NCBI RefSeq assembly: GCF_003971195.1
Contig: NZ_CP034593.1
Location: 310,001-374,000 of the forward strand
Length of the DNA stretch: 64,000 nucleotides
Direction: 5' to 3'
DNA from: Flaviflexus ciconiae
GTDB lineage: Bacteria; Actinomycetota; Actinomycetes; Actinomycetales; Actinomycetaceae
The position numbers were made by a program, and so were the translations under genes. This document shows positions 15,482-24,731 of this stretch, piece by piece. The stretch's first letter is position 1. Each line of letters starts with the position of its first letter. The notes beneath the pieces were generated by a model. It worked only from the letters and a program-made list of their open reading frames with translations, was not told where the DNA came from and did not search any database.

Positions 15482-17553
15482 CAGATTTCCGTTCCTGGGG
15501 TAAGGATGAGGTGCTGGGTTGGTCTGGTCATGGCGACGTAGAGATCGCCCGGCTCCTCGATCGTCCCATGGATGATGACGGAATCGAACTCCAGGCCCTT
15601 CGACTCGCGTGGCGTCATGGTGTGCACCTGCGGGTGGTCGATGTGGGGTGGGGCGTTCGAGATCACGGCAATGAGTCCTTGGCCCGGCCCAAACTCGCTG
15701 TTGAGGAACTCAAGTTCCTCCTCGATTGCGGTCTCCAGCGGTGCGGTGCGCAGTGAATTCTCGACCTCTCGCACGGCATTCACGGGGTGGTGGAGCTTGA
15801 TGTCGCGCCGGTTCATTGCGGCTTCGGCCTCGTCGAGAACGGTGGCGGGCGTGCGGTAGGAGATCGTCAGGACCTCCTCGGTCAGGTGCGATGCTAGTGG
15901 GCCGAGAAGCTCGCGCCAGCCACCTTCCGGGGCGCCCTGGGAACGCTGGTCGAGGTCGCCGACGATCGTGAGTGAACGTGAGGGCACCCTCCGTGCCACC
16001 ATGCGCCACGCGAGCGGAGACAGTTCCTGCGCTTCGTCGACCACGACGTGGCCGTAGGCCCACGTGCGGTCCGCCGCGGCACGTTCCGCCAGGGGCAGGT
16101 GCGATGCGGTTGCCTGGCGCTGCCTGTCGGCAAGCATTTTCGCGGTGACGATACCGCCGCCTAGATCCATGCCGGACAGGGTTGCCTGCGTGTATGCCTC
16201 GAGCGTGTCCTCGATCTGCTCTTGGATGGGTGCATCGCCGAGTAGTTCGGCAAGTTCGTCGAGGATCGGGATGTCCGCCGAGGTGAAGCCTTCGCCGCGC
16301 GGACGAGCGAGGAGTGCGCGCTCGCTGCCCGAGAGTTCCGGCGCAAGTTCGGCTAGAAGGTTGGGGTGTGCGTAGAGGTGCTCGAGAAGCCACGTGGGGG
16401 AAGCGGGCAGCCACCGGAGGTTGACTTCGCGGCGCACCTTTTCGTTTGAAGCAATGTCGGCGAGCAGCCAGTCCTGGTTCTCGGTGTCGGTGACCGTGAG
16501 GTATTCCTGGACGAGTTCTTCAACGACCGTGCGAGCATACGCTTCGCGGGCGGCGTTGTGTGGTCCGCCGTGGCGGCGCGCCCGAGCCTGCCCCGCGGCC
16601 ACCATGTCCGGGGTGAGCCGGATGTTGTGGGAGTTGACCCTGATCGTGACCGGTTTCTTGAGCGGCCTGCGCAGGTAGTTGACTGCTCGCTTGGCGATCG
16701 CGGCCCACACCGTTCTGCCCTTGACGTCGGCGGCTGCGGGGGTGTCTTCGCGGGTTGGGGTAATTCCGGGAAGGAGATCGGAGACCGTTGACGAGACGAC
16801 GTCGGACTCGCCGAGCGAGGGGAGGACGCGGGAAATGTAGGAGAGGAAGCCCGTGCTGGGGCCCAGAATAAGAACACCGGAACGGGAGAGTCGCTTGCGG
16901 TGTGCATACAGGAGATAGGCGGCGCGGTGGAGGGCCACGGCTGTCTTGCCGGTGCCGGGACCGCCCTGGACGACGAGGACACCGGTGGAGTCAGCGCGAA
17001 TGATCCTGTCCTGTTCGACCTGGATCGTGGCAACGATGTCGCTCATGTGGCCCTGACGGGCAGAGCCGAGAGAGGCCATGAGGGCGCCCTCGCCCGTGAG
17101 GTTCAGGTTTTCCGTCGCCTCGGCGTCGGAGGTCAGGAGCTCATCTTCAACGGAAACAACTTTGCGGAGCCGGGACTGAATGTGGCGCCTGCGCACCATG
17201 CCCTGAGGGTTGAGTGCGGTTGCCTGATAGAAGGGCTCCGCCTGCGGAGCCCTCCAGTCGAGAAGAATCACATTGCGATTCTCATCACGCAGTCCGATGC
17301 GCCCAATATGCTCCACTTCACCGGTTTCGGCGTCGAGTCGGCCGAGAACGAGCTGGTGTTCGACGTGCGAGAGGCGGGCCAAATGGTCCTCGTAGTCGGC
17401 CGCGAACGAGTCCCTCTGGAACAGTTCCTCGGGGTTTCCACGCCCACCCTGGGCCCGTATTTCGGTGAGTTTGCGGGAGTATCCTGCCGCTAGGGAGTCG
17501 AGACGTGCATACGCCTGATCGACGTACCCCTGCTCCTCAGATAATGCGTCCAT
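15481..17553 (-). CDS. helD: HelD-type superfamily 1 helicase / RNA polymerase recycling factor
   Basis: The 690-residue protein belongs to the UvrD/HelD group that in Gram-positive bacteria removes stalled RNA polymerase from DNA. Order of features: N-terminal coiled region about residues 1-60 (the arm that enters the polymerase secondary channel in HelD), HIGRIGLRDENRNVILLDWRAP, Walker A VVQGGPGTGKTAVALHR near residue 200, Walker B HVVVDEAQELSPL near 510, VGDLDQRSQG, and motif VI-like YVAMTRPTQHL near the C-terminus. It starts at ATG 17553 and is divergent from the PAC2 gene. Assignment to HelD rather than a generic Rep-like helicase rests on the N-terminus and length. Confidence 0.82.
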   Translation of the reverse strand: MDALSEEQGYVDQAYARLDSLAAGYSRKLTEIRAQGGRGNPEELFQRDSFAADYEDHLARLSHVEHQLVLGRLDAETGEVEHIGRIGLRDENRNVILLDWRAPQAEPFYQATALNPQGMVRRRHIQSRLRKVVSVEDELLTSDAEATENLNLTGEGALMASLGSARQGHMSDIVATIQVEQDRIIRADSTGVLVVQGGPGTGKTAVALHRAAYLLYAHRKRLSRSGVLILGPSTGFLSYISRVLPSLGESDVVSSTVSDLLPGITPTREDTPAAADVKGRTVWAAIAKRAVNYLRRPLKKPVTIRVNSHNIRLTPDMVAAGQARARRHGGPHNAAREAYARTVVEELVQEYLTVTDTENQDWLLADIASNEKVRREVNLRWLPASPTWLLEHLYAHPNLLAELAPELSGSERALLARPRGEGFTSADIPILDELAELLGDAPIQEQIEDTLEAYTQATLSGMDLGGGIVTAKMLADRQRQATASHLPLAERAAADRTWAYGHVVVDEAQELSPLAWRMVARRVPSRSLTIVGDLDQRSQGAPEGGWRELLGPLASHLTEEVLTISYRTPATVLDEAEAAMNRRDIKLHHPVNAVREVENSLRTAPLETAIEEELEFLNSEFGPGQGLIAVISNAPPHIDHPQVHTMTPRESKGLEFDSVIIHGTIEEPGDLYVAMTRPTQHLILTPGTEI

Positions 17554-17630
17554 TGTTCCTCCCTCGCTGATGAGACATACAATTATCCAAGACGGACAGG
17601 CGTCTTGTCATCATCGAGCGGAGGTGGACC

Positions 17631-18551
17631 ATGACGGACCTGCTGGAATTCACATCAGATCCTGACGAAACTCCACAGCAGATCACGACATTGATCTGCG
17701 CGGTGGGCGGTGGACCCTTCGACGCAGGAGGGATCTCCGGTGCCATTGGACAGAGCATCGGGGAAGGGGAGCTCATTGCTTCTTTCGACCCCGATCTGAT
17801 CTTCGACTTCCGTTCCGAACGCCCGCTTATCACCTTTGAAAACGGTGCGATGACGAGGATGACGGACCCGCGGCTCGACGTGCACATCGTCGAGGACATC
17901 GAAGGGGAGAAGCTGCTTCTGCTGCGCGGCAACGAGCCGGACCTGCGCTGGCACTCCCTGGCCGAAGGCGTTCTTCAGCTTGCCACCCAGTTCGGTGTGG
18001 AAAGGTTCTACGCCCTTGGCGGACTACCGTCGGGGATCCCGCACACGCGCCCCGTTGACCTCCTGATCCGCGGCTACCGCAAGTCCCAGCCCGACCAGGA
18101 ATCCTCCTACATTCAGTCCGTGAACTTCTCCGAGTTCCTCGTCTACACCCTCGGTGCCGCTGGCATCGACACGTCCTCGGTTCTGGCCCGCGTTCCGTTC
18201 TACCTCGTGAACTCGGTCTACGCGGCGGCAGCCGGAGCGGTTGCCACGTACGTGGCCGACGACTCGGGGCTTGCCCTGCCGGTCGGTGACCTTGAGCGCG
18301 TCGCCCAAACCGAGTCCGACCAGATCGAGGCCGCCTACGGAGAACAGGAAGACTTCCACAACCTCGTGACGTCCCTCGAGCAGGAGTACGACACCGAAGG
18401 ACCCAACACCGGGTTCATTATTCCTTCCGACGGCACGACAGAAATTCCGACCGCTGACGAACTGGGAGAGGCGGCGGAGCAGTTCCTTGCTCGCCGCAGC
18501 ACTCGTCCCAAGCGCAAGCGAGGAAGGCACGCCAAGCGCGACGACGAATGA
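17631..18551 (+). CDS. PAC2 family protein (proteasome assembly chaperone-like)
   Basis: The 306-residue protein has the PAC2 fold common in actinobacteria: a DFRSERP segment, TRMTDPRLDVHIVEDIEG, LLLLRGNEPDLRW, and FYALGGLPSGIPHTRP. Such proteins resemble eukaryotic proteasome assembly chaperones; their bacterial role is not firmly known. The C-terminus is basic and charged (RRSTRPKRKRGRHAKRDDE). The start is ATG 17631 after GGAGGTGG. The stop overlaps the start of the MFS gene by 4 bases (ATGA), so both are coupled. Confidence 0.88.
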   Translation: MTDLLEFTSDPDETPQQITTLICAVGGGPFDAGGISGAIGQSIGEGELIASFDPDLIFDFRSERPLITFENGAMTRMTDPRLDVHIVEDIEGEKLLLLRGNEPDLRWHSLAEGVLQLATQFGVERFYALGGLPSGIPHTRPVDLLIRGYRKSQPDQESSYIQSVNFSEFLVYTLGAAGIDTSSVLARVPFYLVNSVYAAAAGAVATYVADDSGLALPVGDLERVAQTESDQIEAAYGEQEDFHNLVTSLEQEYDTEGPNTGFIIPSDGTTEIPTADELGEAAEQFLARRSTRPKRKRGRHAKRDDE

Positions 18552-20166
18552 GCAAGCGTATCTGGCTGGCGGGGCTCGCCGTCTACATCATGGCGGTCGC
18601 GGCCCGCACCAGCTTCGGAGTCGCCTCTCTTGACGCGCTATCTCGATTCGACATCTCGGCCACCGAGCTGTCCCTCTTCACAGTTATCCAGCTGGGAGTT
18701 TACGCGGGTTGTCAGATCCCGCTCGGGTGCTCCTGGACCGCTTCGGGTCCCGCCCCATCATCGTTGGTGGAGCTATCATTCTGGCGCTCGGCCAGGGTTG
18801 GCTTGCCTTCGCCGGAACCTACGGATCGGCGCTCGTTGCCCGCGTTCTGATTGGACTCGGCGATGCCACCGCCTACACCTCCGTGATCCGACTCATCCCG
18901 CAATGGTTCCCCGCCCAGAAGGTCCCCCTCTATACGCAGCTCACGTCGATTCTTGGCCAACTCGGGCAGGTTGTCTCCTCCCTGCCGTTTGCCATGGCAC
19001 TCGCACACTTTGGCTGGGAATCAGCATTTGTGGGTCTCGGTGTTGCCGGCGGCATCGTCGGGCTCACTGCCGCGGTCTTCATTCGGGAAAAGGAAACGTT
19101 CGTCCGTAACGCCGAGAAGGGCGGCGCGAGTGCATTCACCCATCCCGGTGTCTGGCAGGGCTTCTGGGCTCACTTCGCACTCGGATTCTCCTCACACGTT
19201 TTCCTGCTCCTGTGGGGCGTGCCGTTTATGACGGTCAACGGAATCGACCAGGCCGTCGCCTCCGCCGTCCTCATCGTCTTCTCAATCTCCGGCATTATTG
19301 CCGGACCTCTCGTGGCGAGACTGACATCCAGGCATCCGCTGCGTCGGGAATGGTCGGTTGTCGGCATCATGCTTGTGCTCGCGGGATCCTGGGCCTACAT
19401 CCTGACTCGCGACCGACCCGTCGAGATCTGGGAGTTCTCCGTCCTCCTGTTCGTCATTGCACTCGCAGGATCCGGCTCCACCATGGGCTTCGACTATGCT
19501 CGAACGTCCGTTCCACTCAGCAAGCTGGGCTCCGCAAATGGTCTCGTCAACCAGGGTGCCTTTACGGCAGCTCTCCTCGTCTCCTACGTCATCGGCGTCA
19601 TCCTTGACGCTCGCGCCCCGGACGGCGACTACACGGCCATGGACTTCCGTGTTGCCCTGTCCGCCCAGTTCGTCATTATCCTTATCGGGCTTATCGGCTT
19701 CCTCGCTCTCGGACCAGCGTCAAACAGGCGATACGAACAGCACCTGGGCATGACAATCGAGCCGGCACGGGTTGCCATCGAACGCATCGTCAGAGAACGA
19801 CGAGCCGACTTCCCGCGCTTCAATGAGCTCCTGCGCCTGGAAAAGGGCGTGGCGGGCCCGTCAAGTACCGTACCTCCCACGCGTCCCACCGATAGCGACG
19901 GAAAACCGGCTCGTGACAGCGCGAGTACGTCGTATCGAGCCGCGACCACGGACCAGCGCGAAGATCCTGCCAATGGTTCGGTTGAAGCCCCTGCGACGGA
20001 TCCGGAACGAAATTCGTTACCGGAGGCGGGCGGGCAATCGTCTTCCGAGCAAGTAGATGGTTTCCCCGCTGAGCGAGCGGAGCGTTCCTCACCCATGCCG
20101 GAGGAAGGCCCTGGCGATCGGGCGACTGATTCCTCACCCGAGGGCGATTCACCGGAAAAGCCCTGA
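18548..20166 (+). pseudogene. Major facilitator superfamily transporter, frameshifted
   Basis: MFS permease of about 12 membrane segments, broken by one apparent frameshift. The first frame gives MSKRIWLAGLAVYIMAVAARTSFGV through YAGCQIPLG; the second frame then gives VLLDRFGSRPIIVGGA, the standard MFS cytoplasmic loop after helix 2. The break is at the GGG run 18725-18727: one additional G would restore QIPLG-VLLDRFG. Unmended, the first frame ends at 18850. After the last membrane segment (near 19720) the protein carries about 145 hydrophilic residues, ending in a Ser/Thr/Pro/Glu-rich low-complexity tail. Substrate is unknown. The gene is otherwise intact, so a sequencing error is the simplest explanation. 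Confidence 0.85.
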
Positions 20167-20211
20167 CCGTCTAGGGAAAATCCTGATCGCATCGACCGGC
20201 GGACAGGTGAG

Positions 20212-21003
20212 CTACTCCGGGCCAGCTACTATCGATCGGTGCGTCGGGGTGAAGTCTTCCGGTAGGTCATGGAACGGAGCGGCTGAGGGCGTGAGATCGG
20301 AGTAGATCCGGGCCGGGAGCGGTAGTCGGAAAACTTCCCTGTGCATGTCCTGCCATGGCGTCATGGATGCGCCAAGCGTGATGTTTCCGTAGCGGCGTCC
20401 GGCCCAGATGGCCGGGTCGGTGATAACAACGACGTGCGGGAAGACCGCAAGAATTGTTGCGATCTCCGGCTTGTCGTGCCGGGACAGGTTAAGCAGGTAA
20501 GCGCCGTCGGGAGCAAGAGCATTTCGCGCGTCGACCGCGGCCTCGTAGGTCATGAGCTGGTAGGGGACGGTGCCTCCCGCGAAGGCATCACGCACGATGA
20601 TGTCCCAGTTGCGTCCGGCCTGCTGCTGCAGGGTCTGTCGTCCCTCGGCGGCCCGAATTCTCAGGAGCGGTGAGCGGGGGAGCGGGAACCATTCGCGGAC
20701 CTTTGTGGCAAGAATTTCGTCGACCTCGATGGCGAGCTGTCGGGAGTTCGGGTGGGAAGAATCGAGAGCTCGCGGCAGTGCGCACCCCGCGCCGCCGATG
20801 TGGAGAGCCTTTATTCGCGTACCTCGAGGCCGCTTTGCTTCCACCATGATCCTCATGTGCTGCATGTACTCGAACTCGAGATGCTCGGGATCGGTCAGAT
20901 CCAGCGCTGACGAAGGCAGACCATCCAGATAGAGTGTTAACAGAGAGGGTCGATCGGGATCGACCCCAATGCTGGCCACGCTCATCGATGTCATTTCTTC
21001 CAT
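20212..21003 (-). CDS. Spermidine synthase-like methyltransferase-fold protein
   Basis: The 263-residue protein has the spermidine synthase/Rossmann fold. The nucleotide-binding motif ALHIGGAGCALPRAL is followed by an acidic residue in LAIEVDEIL and the catalytic-type WDIIVRDAFAGGTVPYQLMT. Many actinobacteria carry such small SpeE-like proteins without a matching polyamine pathway nearby, so true aminopropyltransferase activity is uncertain. The start at 21003 (MEEMTSMSVAS) could equally be the internal ATG about six codons later. It is divergent from dinB with only 23 bases between starts. Confidence 0.78.
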   Translation of the reverse strand: MEEMTSMSVASIGVDPDRPSLLTLYLDGLPSSALDLTDPEHLEFEYMQHMRIMVEAKRPRGTRIKALHIGGAGCALPRALDSSHPNSRQLAIEVDEILATKVREWFPLPRSPLLRIRAAEGRQTLQQQAGRNWDIIVRDAFAGGTVPYQLMTYEAAVDARNALAPDGAYLLNLSRHDKPEIATILAVFPHVVVITDPAIWAGRRYGNITLGASMTPWQDMHREVFRLPLPARIYSDLTPSAAPFHDLPEDFTPTHRSIVAGPE

Positions 21004-21026
21004 GAGGTTAGATTACGGGAGGTGTC

Positions 21027-22232
21027 ATGTCTCGGGCTCCCAGATCCCAGGCGGCTCGCCGCATGAGAGGCGGAGACGACTCTCAAACGCCGATCCTCCA
21101 CGTCGACATGGATGCTTTCTTCGTCGAGGTGGAACTTCTGGAAAGGCCCCATCTGCGCGGACTTCCCGTTGCGGTTGGCGGTGCAGAGCGCGGTGTCGTC
21201 ACGTCCGCGTCCTACGAGGCGCGCGCCTTCGGTGTGAATTCGGCTATGCCCGTGGGGCAGGCAAAGCGGCTGTGCCCGAACCTCATCATGATCCCCGTGC
21301 GGCACGGAATCTATTCGACCGTGTCCCGCAGGGTCATGGAGATCCTGGGAGAATTTACTCCGCTCCTTGAGCAGATCTCGGTCGACGAAGCGTTTCTCGA
21401 CGTGTCGGGGGACCGCAAACACTCTCCCGTTCAGATTGCGCAAGAGATTCGCCGCCGGGTCCGCGAGCAGGAGGGCGTGCCCGCCTCCGTTGGGATCGCC
21501 GCAACAAAGCACGTGGCGAAGATTGCTTCCGCTCACGCGAAACCCGATGGTTTCCTGCTGGTTCCGAAAGGGCAGACGCAGGCGTTCTTGGATGATCTTC
21601 CGCTGGAAGCGATATGGGGAGTGGGAGAAGCGACCCGGACGAGGCTCCGTCAGCGGGGAATTAACTCCATTGCCGACGTTAGGGAACTGTCCCGCGATGA
21701 CTTTTCGCGGATGCTGGGTAAGTCCGGTGTGAATCTCTGGGAGCTTGCCAACGGAATTGACCCCCGGCAGGTTGTCACAACCCGGGTGGAGAAATCGATC
21801 GGTAAGGAAGAAACCTACTTTGAGCTGTTAACCGACCGCTCCGAAGTTGAAGCCAGGATGCTTGACCAGTCTCACGCCTGCGCCGGAAGGCTGCGAGACC
21901 GGGGTTTTGTGGCGTGGCGGGTCAGCATCAAGGTGCGGGATGCCTCGTTTACGACCATCACCCGCTCGCACACCCTTCCCACCCCCACGAACCTCGCATC
22001 GGAGATTTACCGAGTCGCTGCTTCGCTGTTGGAGATGCCCAAAGATGGGGTGCGGCTCATCGGCGTTCGCGTGGAAAACCTTGAGGAGGGGGAGAGCTCC
22101 CAGGCGACCCTGGAAGACGATGGGCGAGTGGAACAAGCTGAAAGAGCCCTGGATACTATCCGGAAGCGGTTTGGCACAGGGGTAGTGGGACCCGGCACTC
22201 TGCTATCACCTAAGGGTGATGAGCGGGTATGA
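21027..22232 (+). CDS. dinB: DNA polymerase IV (Y-family, DinB)
   Basis: Error-prone translesion polymerase. The catalytic N-terminus ILHVDMDAFFVEVELLERP gives the first active-site aspartates, and ISVDEAFLDVSGDR gives the D-E pair. Other signs are ASVGIAATKHVAKIAS, GVGEATRTRLRQRGI (helix-hairpin-helix thumb region) and a C-terminal little-finger domain. Length is 401 residues, and a good ribosome binding site (GGGAGGTGTC) precedes ATG 21027. The C-terminus lacks an obvious QLxLF-type clamp motif. I see no LexA box in the very short upstream region. Confidence 0.95.
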   Translation: MSRAPRSQAARRMRGGDDSQTPILHVDMDAFFVEVELLERPHLRGLPVAVGGAERGVVTSASYEARAFGVNSAMPVGQAKRLCPNLIMIPVRHGIYSTVSRRVMEILGEFTPLLEQISVDEAFLDVSGDRKHSPVQIAQEIRRRVREQEGVPASVGIAATKHVAKIASAHAKPDGFLLVPKGQTQAFLDDLPLEAIWGVGEATRTRLRQRGINSIADVRELSRDDFSRMLGKSGVNLWELANGIDPRQVVTTRVEKSIGKEETYFELLTDRSEVEARMLDQSHACAGRLRDRGFVAWRVSIKVRDASFTTITRSHTLPTPTNLASEIYRVAASLLEMPKDGVRLIGVRVENLEEGESSQATLEDDGRVEQAERALDTIRKRFGTGVVGPGTLLSPKGDERV

Positions 22233-22261
22233 TGGACGATACAACGACTAGGAGGTCCCCC

Positions 22262-22633
22262 ATGGCGCTGTCAGAATATGAGCAGAAGATGCTCGAACAG
22301 CTCGAAGAACAGCTGAGGGATGAAGATCCCAAGCTTGCCGAGTCATTCCAGCCTGTTCGCCAGGTGTCCCTCAAGAGACTCGTTCTCGGTCTCTTCATTG
22401 TCGTTGCCGGCCTCGGCATTCTCGTTGCCGCGGTCGCTTTCTCCATGAGCTGGGTCGGAATCATTGGATTCGTTGTCATGCTCGGTGGAGCCCTCTACAT
22501 CTTCTCCGGCCCGATCGGCGTATCGTCCGGACCTAAGGTCAGCGCGGGAGCACAGGCTTCCAGCACCAAGGAATCTTTCATGGCGCGCCAGCAAGAAATG
22601 TGGGAGCGCCGCAGGGACCAGGACGGCAGGTAG
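22262..22633 (+). CDS. DUF3040 membrane protein
   Basis: A small actinobacterial membrane protein of unknown function. The start is ATG 22262 (MALSEYEQKMLEQLEEQLRDEDPKLA), seven bases after a strong AGGAGG at 22250-22255; the frame opens slightly upstream but that part lacks a site. The N-terminal LSEYEQ..LEQLE motif is the DUF3040 hallmark. Two membrane helices follow (about residues 40-62 and 64-85), then a hydrophilic tail ERRRDQDGR. The gene lies just before the dcw cluster, a common position, and ends at a strong terminator. Confidence 0.9.
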   Translation: MALSEYEQKMLEQLEEQLRDEDPKLAESFQPVRQVSLKRLVLGLFIVVAGLGILVAAVAFSMSWVGIIGFVVMLGGALYIFSGPIGVSSGPKVSAGAQASSTKESFMARQQEMWERRRDQDGR

Positions 22634-22662
22634 CCCTCCACTTCCCTCCACGTCGCGAAGAG

Positions 22663-22684
22663 CCCGGCCTCGGCCGGGTTTTTT
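22663..22684 (+). terminator. Rho-independent terminator after DUF3040 gene
   Basis: CCCGGC (22663-22668), a CTCG loop and GCCGGG (22673-22678) are followed by six T. A textbook terminator, 30 bases past the stop codon, isolating the dcw cluster from upstream genes. Confidence 0.9.
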
Positions 22685-22785
22685 CGTGCCTGAAAATAGG
22701 CTGATAGTCTCTTTTTCCCTCCACTGCCTTTTTGGGCTAAAAACTGCCAAAATCTCCAGGTCAGAACGGTGATTCGCGGTTGCGT

Positions 22786-22820
22786 GTGGAGGAAAGTGGG
22801 GTAAAGTGGGGCGCAGTGAT
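22786..22820 (+). promoter_or_regulatory. MraZ operator: four repeats at 10-base spacing
   Basis: GTGGA, GTGGG, GTGGG and GTGAT begin at 22786, 22796, 22806 and 22816, exactly 10 bases apart, with A-rich spacers (GGAAA, GTAAA). This is the known layout of MraZ binding sites, where MraZ binds repeats one helical turn apart and represses its own operon. The last repeat lies 20 bases before the mraZ start. Confidence 0.8.
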
Positions 22821-22840
22821 AGCCGGGGGAGGTGTGTCAG

Positions 22841-23272
22841 ATGTTCCTAGGGACCTTCGAGCCGAAGCTCGACGACAAGGGACGACTGATTCTGCCTGCC
22901 AAGTACCGCGACCAGCTCGCGGACGGAATGGTTATCACCCGCGGCCAAGAACGCTGCCTCTACGTGTTCGAAGTCGACGAGTTCATGCAGATGCAGGAGC
23001 AGGCCCGGAAGGCACCGCTCTCGAACAAGGAGGCGCGCAACTACCTGCGCGTGTTCCTCTCGGGAGCTGTCGACCAGGAACCTGACCGGCAGGGACGGAT
23101 CTCCATCCCCGCCAACCTGCGGGCGTATGCGGGACTTGACCGGGACCTCGCCGTCATTGGCGCGGGCAACCGGGTTGAGATCTGGGACCTCGCCGCCTGG
23201 AACACGTTCCTGGAAGAGCAGGAAGCTGCGTTCGCGGACCGAGATGACGAGATCATCCCGGGACTCTTGTAG
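22841..23272 (+). CDS. mraZ: Transcriptional regulator MraZ
   Basis: First gene of the dcw cluster; an AbrB-like DNA-binding protein that represses the cluster. The start is placed at ATG 22841 ([21 protein letters not shown]), the universal MraZ N-terminus, with GGGGGAGG as ribosome binding site; an earlier GTG at 22832 would add three residues. The two SpoVT/AbrB-type repeats are [13 protein letters not shown] and [13 protein letters not shown]. The length of 143 residues is normal. Four upstream repeats suggest autoregulation. Confidence 0.97.
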   Translation: MFLGTFEPKLDDKGRLILPAKYRDQLADGMVITRGQERCLYVFEVDEFMQMQEQARKAPLSNKEARNYLRVFLSGAVDQEPDRQGRISIPANLRAYAGLDRDLAVIGAGNRVEIWDLAAWNTFLEEQEAAFADRDDEIIPGLL

Positions 23273-23287
23273 CCCCGGGGCGGCGGC

Positions 23288-23338
23288 CCCTTCCCGTGGT
23301 TCTGGCTTCATTCCCCACTGCCAGAGATACGGGAAGGG
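23288..23338 (+). ncRNA. mraW-type leader RNA hairpin
   Basis: CCCTTCCCGT (23288-23297) pairs perfectly with ACGGGAAGGG (23329-23338); after a symmetrical 3x3 internal loop TCTGGC (23301-23306) pairs with GCCAGA (23320-23325). The 13-base apical loop contains TTCCCC. An extended hairpin with a CUUCCCC-like apical loop in front of mraW (rsmH) is the description I remember for the actinobacterial mraW RNA motif. It lies 50 bases before the rsmH start, and the loop sequence is complementary to GGGAA just upstream of the rsmH ribosome binding site. Confidence 0.7.
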
Positions 23339-23388
23339 ACCACTGTCAGACAGCAGAAATAACTGGGAAGAAAGAACTGGGAGGTGTC

Positions 23389-24333
23389 ATGAGCGCAGCG
23401 GATCTGCATGTACCCGTCCTACTGGACACCTGCATGGACCTACTCGCCCCCGCACTTTCCGAATCATCCCTTTTCATTGATGCGACCCTCGGTATGGGAG
23501 GCCACACCGAAGCTGCTCTCACCCGCTTTCCACACATCCAGGCCGTCGGTATCGACCGCGACCCGGCAGCAATCGCCCTTGCCTCCGAGCGGCTCGCGCC
23601 GTTTCGAGACCGGTTCACGGCCGAGCATGTTGAATATGACTCGATGGACGAGGTCGTTGCCAAGCACGGCAAGCCGATGGGAATCCTCATGGATCTCGGA
23701 GTGTCCTCACTCCAGCTCGATGACGCGAGCCGCGGCTTCGCCTATGCGCAGGATGCGCCACTCGACATGAGGATGGATACCTCCCAGGTGCAGACTGCCC
23801 AGGAGCTGATCTCCACCTCCTCACACGGTGAGCTTGCTCGGATCATCTCGGTCTACGGCGAGGAACGCTTCGCGGGAAAGATCGCCTCGAAGATCATGAA
23901 CCATCCCGACCGGCACAACCTGACGACGAGTCAGCTTGCCGATCTCGTGAAGGAAGCGATCCCGGCAGCGGCCCGCCGCACGGGAGGCAACCCCGCAAAG
24001 AGGACGTTCCAGGCCCTGCGGATCGCGGTCAACGACGAGATGGTGATCCTGGAGCGGGCGATCCCGATGGCAATGGATTGCCTCGAAGTCGGCGGCCGCC
24101 TTGTTGTGGAGTCCTATCACTCGCTCGAGGATCGGATCGTCAAGAAGGCTATGCAGGCGGGATCGACCTCCAGCACGCCCCTCGACCTTCCCGTTGACAT
24201 CGACAAGCCCCCGTTCAAACTTCTTACCCCCAAGGCCATTCAGGCAGACGACAAAGAAAGACTGGCAAACCCGCGCTCCGCCTCGGTACGCGTGCGAGCC
24301 TGCGAGAAACTCAGCGAAGGACGACGTTCATGA
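23389..24333 (+). CDS. rsmH: 16S rRNA (cytosine1402-N4)-methyltransferase RsmH
   Basis: Methylates N4 of C1402 in the ribosomal P site (formerly MraW). The start is ATG 23389 (MSAADLHVPVLLDTCMDLLAP), with GGGAGG five bases before it; the frame runs upstream into the leader without family resemblance. The SAM motif is FIDATLGMGGHTEAAL, and GILMDLGVSSLQLDDASRGFAY and NPAKRTFQALRIAVNDE are signature blocks. The length of 314 residues is normal. The stop overlaps ftsL by 4 bases. The leader hairpin upstream may control it and the cluster behind it. Confidence 0.97.
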   Translation: MSAADLHVPVLLDTCMDLLAPALSESSLFIDATLGMGGHTEAALTRFPHIQAVGIDRDPAAIALASERLAPFRDRFTAEHVEYDSMDEVVAKHGKPMGILMDLGVSSLQLDDASRGFAYAQDAPLDMRMDTSQVQTAQELISTSSHGELARIISVYGEERFAGKIASKIMNHPDRHNLTTSQLADLVKEAIPAAARRTGGNPAKRTFQALRIAVNDEMVILERAIPMAMDCLEVGGRLVVESYHSLEDRIVKKAMQAGSTSSTPLDLPVDIDKPPFKLLTPKAIQADDKERLANPRSASVRVRACEKLSEGRRS

Positions 24334-24731
24334 GCGCAACAGCAACGGCAACTGCACCAGCTCGCCCGGCCCGCCGGCCAGTCGTCACTGGACTGCCCTC
24401 GATACAGGTAGTACCAAGCCCCGCACCGATACGGGGCTTTATCGCGGCCACCATCGCCTGCATACTCCTGTTCTGCGGGGCACTAGCCACCGTGTTCTAC
24501 CTCAATACTTCGATGGTCGAAGGCGCCTACCAGATTCAGGAACAGCAGGTTCTTCTCAATGATCTCGCTGACACTCGGAACACTCTGCAGGATGAGATTT
24601 CGGAGGCGTCAACGGCCGTTGCTCTGCGGGATCGTGCGGAAGAAATGGGGCTGGTCCCAGCCACAGAGATACGTCACGTTGACCTCGGCGCAGGTGTCGT
24701 TACCGGTGGTAGCGACGACAACGCGCAATAA
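24330..24731 (+). CDS. FtsL-like cell division protein
   Basis: Small bitopic protein at the ftsL position between rsmH and the division transpeptidase. An N-terminal cytoplasmic tail rich in Ala and Pro precedes one membrane helix (about residues 36-58, FIAATIACILLFCGALATVFY), then an extracytoplasmic coiled-coil (about 66-110, QIQEQQVLLNDLADTRNTLQDE), which in FtsL pairs with FtsB/DivIC. 133 residues. Both ends overlap neighbours. Sequence conservation in this family is low, so the call rests on position and topology. Confidence 0.85.
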   Translation: MSATATATAPARPARRPVVTGLPSIQVVPSPAPIRGFIAATIACILLFCGALATVFYLNTSMVEGAYQIQEQQVLLNDLADTRNTLQDEISEASTAVALRDRAEEMGLVPATEIRHVDLGAGVVTGGSDDNAQ

